A program made the translations under genes and the position numbers. From Caryophanales bacterium (lineage in GTDB: Bacteria; Bacillota_I; Bacilli_A; RFN20; CAG-826), in NCBI GenBank assembly GCA_028723545.1, contig JAQYER010000013.1:1-26993 (forward strand): 26,993 bases of DNA, in the 5' to 3' direction. Below are positions 24,405 through 26,993 of the stretch, in pieces. Position 1 is the stretch's first letter. Every line of letters starts with the position of its first letter. The notes below the pieces were generated by a model. That model did no database searches. It saw nothing but the letters and a program-made list of their open reading frames with translations, and was not told where the DNA came from.

Positions 24405-25718
24405 ATGAAATTTAGAAGATTGTTATTCCCAATTATTGGTTTCTTAGTTTTAATTACCAGTTCAGCAAAGCCAATTGCAAATGCAAATAACATCAACCAT
24501 CTCAAAAACGAAGGGAACAATATTGTTCTTAGAATGGCGAATTCTTTAGATAACTTGGATGATACTGAAGACCCTAACGAGATTTTTTCAAGAGCTTTAA
24601 ACGAATATATAGAGGAATTCGATTCTTATTTGGATATAACTGGGCTCAACGTATTTGACAAAGAAGCGATCACACTTCCTGATTTTGATATTAATTATGT
24701 TGCTCCTGAATATTACACAATCATGAATGATTACGAAACAAGTTTTCAAAGTGGGATGAGTTCTGCCGATTTGATTAAATACAATAATTTTAGGCAGAAC
24801 AATGCTTATTTTGACAAACACATTACTCTTATAGAAACTAAATATTTAAATTTAAACATTCGACCAAAATTTAATCCTAATCTTGACATTAAGTTTCCAT
24901 TAATTGAACATAGCAGATCATTAGGATTGATGGCAATTTTAACTAGCGCAGGCTTATCAGAAGCTATAATTTCCGCTTTTGCTGGATGTGCAACCGCATT
25001 GTCAAGCGCATTATCTTCTGCTTGGATACCTATAATTGGCTGGGCAATAGCTGTCGGTGTTGTAGTCGGGGCTCTTATTGCATTGACAGTAATTATTGTT
25101 GAAAATTGGAACGCCATTTGTAAAGTCATTGATGATATTAAAGCTTGGTTTTTAGAAGAATTCTCAATGTTTACGGAATGGATTAATTCATTTTTTTCAG
25201 ACGCAGTATCCAAAGGTGAAGAATCTTTAATATCCAGTCGTGCTACGATTGGCGATAAAACATTTGAATTTCAACAAGTGCAAGCAAATGATTATGCTAA
25301 GAGTATCGCTATAGCTCAGACTGGAAGAAGAAATTATGATGTTTTTTTAATGCAATATGTAAAAAGCAGTAGTTTTGAAATTGCACTTGGTATGCCTGTT
25401 TCAAAGGAATTCTGCATTTCAAACAAAACACATTTGCTAGGTTTTAGTTCTTATACCTGGTACCAAAATTCCGCTCGTGAATTAATCCTAAAAGCTGGAA
25501 CTGGCTACACTAGTCCTTCTCCTGAACTTCATCTTTATAATGAAGGCACAAACACAGCGCCAAAATTCGCTTTCAAGCATTTTCACAATTACACTGCATC
25601 AGGTGTAAGAGACGAAAGTTTATTAGCAAAGCGAACACATAGTTTCTTCGGTTTACTTTATTGGACTCCAAATAATGACGGAATTGGAGAAATCCATCCT
25701 GAAAGTCCTAAATATTAA
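24405..25718 (+). CDS. Secreted protein with hydrophobic core and His-rich C-terminal domain, candidate toxin
   Basis: I do not recognise this 437-residue protein as a named family. It has a classical Sec signal peptide (Lys/Arg-rich start, hydrophobic core, AxA-like site before residue 28) without a lipobox Cys. Residues about 30-170 are acidic and soluble. Residues about 175-236 are strongly hydrophobic and rich in Ala, Gly and Ser, as in membrane-inserting parts of bacteriocins and pore formers. The C-terminal domain (about 280-437) is polar and ends with HFH (392-394) and THSFFG (His412), a spacing that recalls effector or nuclease-like toxin ends. AAGGAG lies ten bases before the ATG. 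Codon choice looks less dominated by TTA and AAT than in neighbouring genes, by eye. A small gene follows one base later, fitting an effector-immunity pair. The toxin role is inference. Confidence 0.75.
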   Translation: MKFRRLLFPIIGFLVLITSSAKPIANANNINHLKNEGNNIVLRMANSLDNLDDTEDPNEIFSRALNEYIEEFDSYLDITGLNVFDKEAITLPDFDINYVAPEYYTIMNDYETSFQSGMSSADLIKYNNFRQNNAYFDKHITLIETKYLNLNIRPKFNPNLDIKFPLIEHSRSLGLMAILTSAGLSEAIISAFAGCATALSSALSSAWIPIIGWAIAVGVVVGALIALTVIIVENWNAICKVIDDIKAWFLEEFSMFTEWINSFFSDAVSKGEESLISSRATIGDKTFEFQQVQANDYAKSIAIAQTGRRNYDVFLMQYVKSSSFEIALGMPVSKEFCISNKTHLLGFSSYTWYQNSARELILKAGTGYTSPSPELHLYNEGTNTAPKFAFKHFHNYTASGVRDESLLAKRTHSFFGLLYWTPNNDGIGEIHPESPKY

Positions 25719-25719
25719 T

Positions 25720-26064
25720 ATGACAAAATTTAAATTAAGAGATTTTGTCATTTATATTCCGCTTAGTGGAGAAGATACGCATGGTTTTATTCCGATGGAA
25801 ATCATCGGTTTTGATAATAAAAAAAATAAATATCTTTGTTTAGAATATGATCCATATGATGGTTCATTATCTTGTTTAAATTTATGTAAAGAAGATGAAA
25901 TAATTTTAATGGATTGCTCTAAATTCAAAGACGGTTTAAGTAAAAAATATATGGACTATAGAAAAAGAGTTCCGCTAAACGAAATTAATATTTATGCATT
26001 GCCATTATATGATTTAGACGGGAGAAACCAAAAACTAATAAGAAAAGCTATTGTTATTGACTAA
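25720..26064 (+). CDS. Small cytosolic protein, candidate immunity or partner protein
   Basis: This 114-residue protein has no signal peptide or membrane segment and no family I recognise. The first half alternates beta strands (FVIYIPLS, IPMEIIGF, KYLCLEYD, IILMDCS), suggesting a small barrel; the second half is basic and helical. A longer frame opens at ATG 25675 inside the preceding gene; ATG 25720 starts one base after that gene's stop and fits tight coupling, though no good RBS precedes it. Position right after a secreted candidate toxin and small cytosolic nature match the usual place of an immunity gene, but no sequence motif proves it. Confidence 0.65.
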   Translation: MTKFKLRDFVIYIPLSGEDTHGFIPMEIIGFDNKKNKYLCLEYDPYDGSLSCLNLCKEDEIILMDCSKFKDGLSKKYMDYRKRVPLNEINIYALPLYDLDGRNQKLIRKAIVID

Positions 26065-26067
26065 TTT

Positions 26068-26093
26068 AACCACCCCCCAGTGAGTGGTTTTTT
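26068..26093 (+). terminator. Rho-independent terminator after the small gene
   Basis: AACCAC (26068-26073) pairs with GTGGTT (26084-26089) and continues into a T-run. It follows the stop codon by three bases. Confidence 0.75.
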
Positions 26094-26247
26094 CTTGGAC
26101 TACAGTACCGTTCGACCCCACCTCCAAATTACGCGAGGCCAATTTTTTAGGATTTTATAATTTTCAAAAAACGGATTAAAAAATAATGATTTAGTAAAGT
26201 TTTTAATGAAAACTAAGTGAAAATTATAAAGAAATTATAGGTTTTAT

Positions 26248-26275
26248 AAGCAGTGTAACAGCTGCTTTTTCTTTT
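26248..26275 (+). terminator. Terminator-like hairpin in an intergenic stretch
   Basis: AAGCAG (26248-26253) pairs with CTGCTT (26262-26267), followed by TTTTCTTTT. No gene is visible between this and the previous terminator (26094-26247), so it may end an unseen small RNA or be a remnant. The stretch to 26344 holds only a weak promoter candidate (TTGATT 26289, TATATG 26314, 19-base spacer) and the next RBS. Confidence 0.5.
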
Positions 26276-26344
26276 ACTTATTTATGAGTTGATTCGATTT
26301 GCGTTTAGAGCGATATATGTATATGCGTATAGGAGGCAAATAGA

Positions 26345-26605
26345 ATGATTGAAGTTAGAAAACAGTTATACGAAATGTGCGATAAAACTAACACCAGTAG
26401 ATCTGGAATGGACTACCTAGTTAATTATTACATTACGTCACTTGGTTGGAATGAAGAAGAAGCCTGTAAATATGCTCTTTCTTTATTTCATGATGGAACC
26501 ATTACTCATATTGAATGCATAGGTTTGATACCAAGAAAAAATGATGGTTTCAAGCCTTTTTTATTGCTTTATAGCCTATTTTTGCATTGTTCTTCGTCAA
26601 ACTAG
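26345..26605 (+). CDS. Small protein whose tail runs into repeat copy 2
   Basis: The start is well supported: AGGAGG lies eight bases before ATG 26345. The first about 54 residues (VRKQLYEMCDKTN..., a LGWNEEEACKYALSLFHDGTI helical stretch) look like real protein with two or three helices. The last about 32 residues come from the repeat that begins at 26507, pass through the terminator hairpin, and end in a low-quality LLLYSLFLHCSSSN tail. A terminator inside a reading frame is unusual, so this is either a gene truncated by the repeat or one whose natural end was displaced. The family is not recognised. Confidence 0.5.
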   Translation: MIEVRKQLYEMCDKTNTSRSGMDYLVNYYITSLGWNEEEACKYALSLFHDGTITHIECIGLIPRKNDGFKPFLLLYSLFLHCSSSN

Positions 26606-26645
26606 GTTCTACCTATGAATCTTTACCTTTTTTTGTGTCTCTTAT
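26507..26645 (+). repeat. Direct repeat copy 2
   Basis: This is the second copy of the sequence at 24012-24150, with the same hairpin (26521-26533 with 26545-26557, then a T-run) and the same downstream blocks. The flanks differ: here it lies inside a reading frame, there it abuts tRNA-His. Confidence 0.85.
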
Positions 26646-26722
26646 AAATGAGGTAAGAAAACGTTTGATGAGGTTGGAAAACGAAAGAAAAACTTTGGAT
26701 AAATATTCATTAAGCATAAAAA

Positions 26723-26756
26723 ATAGGTCAGTTTGAATTCGAAATATAGGTCAGTT
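26723..26756 (+). promoter_or_regulatory. Tandem ATAGGTCAGTT sites upstream of a promoter
   Basis: The 11-base word ATAGGTCAGTT occurs exactly at 26723-26733 and 26746-26756, 23 bases apart, just before the -35 at 26760. A GAATTC-centred short palindrome lies between them. This looks like a regulator site or the edge of a mobile segment. Confidence 0.45.
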
Positions 26757-26759
26757 ATA

Positions 26760-26788
26760 TTGACTTTTGGGGTGCATTTTGATATAAT
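26760..26788 (+). promoter_or_regulatory. Near-consensus promoter for the last gene, with an inverted repeat
   Basis: TTGACT (26760-26765) and a perfect TATAAT (26783-26788) have a 17-base spacer, the best promoter in the window. TTTGGGGT (26766-26773), in the spacer, is the exact reverse complement of ACCCCAAA (26803-26810), which overlaps the AAAGGAG ribosome binding site. The repeat could be an operator. Confidence 0.8.
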
Positions 26789-26822
26789 TAACGCAGAAAA
26801 ATACCCCAAAGGAGATGCTGCT

Positions 26823-26993
26823 ATGGATAATCAATATTTGCAAATTCAAACATTGTTAGAACAAAGGGCAGAAATTACTGCAAGATTAAATTTGATTCCT
26901 TATGATGGTTCAATTGAAATAAAAGATAGAAATGGTCAAAAATATATTTATATTAGAAAGCGTGTTCTAGGACGTAATACATCAACATATGTT
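26823..26993 (+). CDS. 5' end of a gene, possibly Fic-family leader region (partial)
   Basis: The first 57 codons of a gene are cut off by the window end. ATG 26823 has AAAGGAG eight bases upstream. The opening is a helical stretch (LQIQTLLEQRAEITARL) followed by NLIPYDGSIEIKDRNG and a YIYIRKRV strand. I recall this opening from Bacillota proteins that continue into a Fic/DOC AMP-transferase domain, but the Fic motif itself lies outside the window. It is the last gene seen, next to the accessory segment. Confidence 0.6.
   Translation, partial: MDNQYLQIQTLLEQRAEITARLNLIPYDGSIEIKDRNGQKYIYIRKRVLGRNTSTYV

Noticed and set aside
24405..25213. Two minus-strand frames of 74 and 135 codons inside the secreted protein gene
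   Set aside because: They are antisense shadows; the plus-strand frame has a signal peptide, RBS and coherent domains.
23937..26645. Classical tRNA-integrated island with att sites
   Set aside because: The repeat shares only two bases with the tRNA end and no integrase or excisionase gene is visible in the window; I report only the direct repeats.
1..26993. CRISPR array
   Set aside because: No regularly spaced identical repeats with unique spacers were found; short repeated words have only two or three copies.
1..26993. Reassigned TGA codon (Mycoplasma code)
   Set aside because: TGA ends genes at sensible places with overlapping starts, and Trp residues in conserved motifs such as FWGTWCTPC are TGG.

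Overview
The window comes from an AT-rich, low-GC Gram-positive bacterium (Bacillota; the style fits uncultured gut Bacilli, Erysipelotrichia or RF39/Acholeplasma-like lineages). TGA is used as a stop (for example at 6419-6421 and 20914-20916) and Trp is TGG, so the standard bacterial code applies and a reassigned Mycoplasma code does not. Lipobox lipoproteins, AGGAG-type ribosome binding sites and short U-tract terminators are frequent.

Layout. (1) 1-905: decayed DNA with the tail of an AAA/DUF4143-type ATPase and stop-broken open stretches. (2) 878-3748: promoter, a yybP-ykoY-type Mn2+ riboswitch and a P-type cation ATPase that probably exports Mn2+ (or Ca2+). (3) 3899-6954: a diacylglycerol/lipid kinase, then a run of BadF-type sugar kinase, an unknown protein with a possibly inactive nuclease fold, and an ADP-ribose-type NUDIX hydrolase. 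(4) 7123-11411: two large surface lipoproteins sharing a repeated, unrecognised module (three copies); the first also carries a thioredoxin-like CxxC domain. (5) 13755-11477 on the minus strand: a membrane redox operon of a CD1871A-like CxxC fusion protein, a membrane polyferredoxin and a TlpA-type thioredoxin. (6) 13853-15598: pyrG behind a leader hairpin that looks like an attenuator. (7) 15707-20301: a lipoprotein with four Big_2-type Ig domains and an M6-like zinc metalloprotease domain, followed by Cof-type HAD, uridine-kinase-like and PGP-like HAD enzymes. (8) 20367-23919: a MarR-like regulator with tandem GTTAAC sites at its promoter, a MacB/FtsX-type ABC ATPase-permease fusion and a second NUDIX hydrolase. 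(9) tRNA-His (23937-24013), then an accessory segment of about 2.4 kb bounded by two diverged direct repeats of about 139 bp. It holds a secreted protein with a hydrophobic core and an HxH...HSFFG tail, and a small gene one base downstream, which together look like a toxin/immunity pair. (10) The window ends inside a gene whose start resembles the leader region of Fic-family proteins.

The most interesting items are the riboswitch whose P1 overlaps an RBS-masking hairpin, the shared DGYYH module of the lipoproteins, the membrane redox relay, the pyrG leader hairpin, the GTTAAC operator array, and the tRNA-adjacent repeat-bounded candidate effector/immunity pair. All family calls were made by reading motifs; no database search was run.
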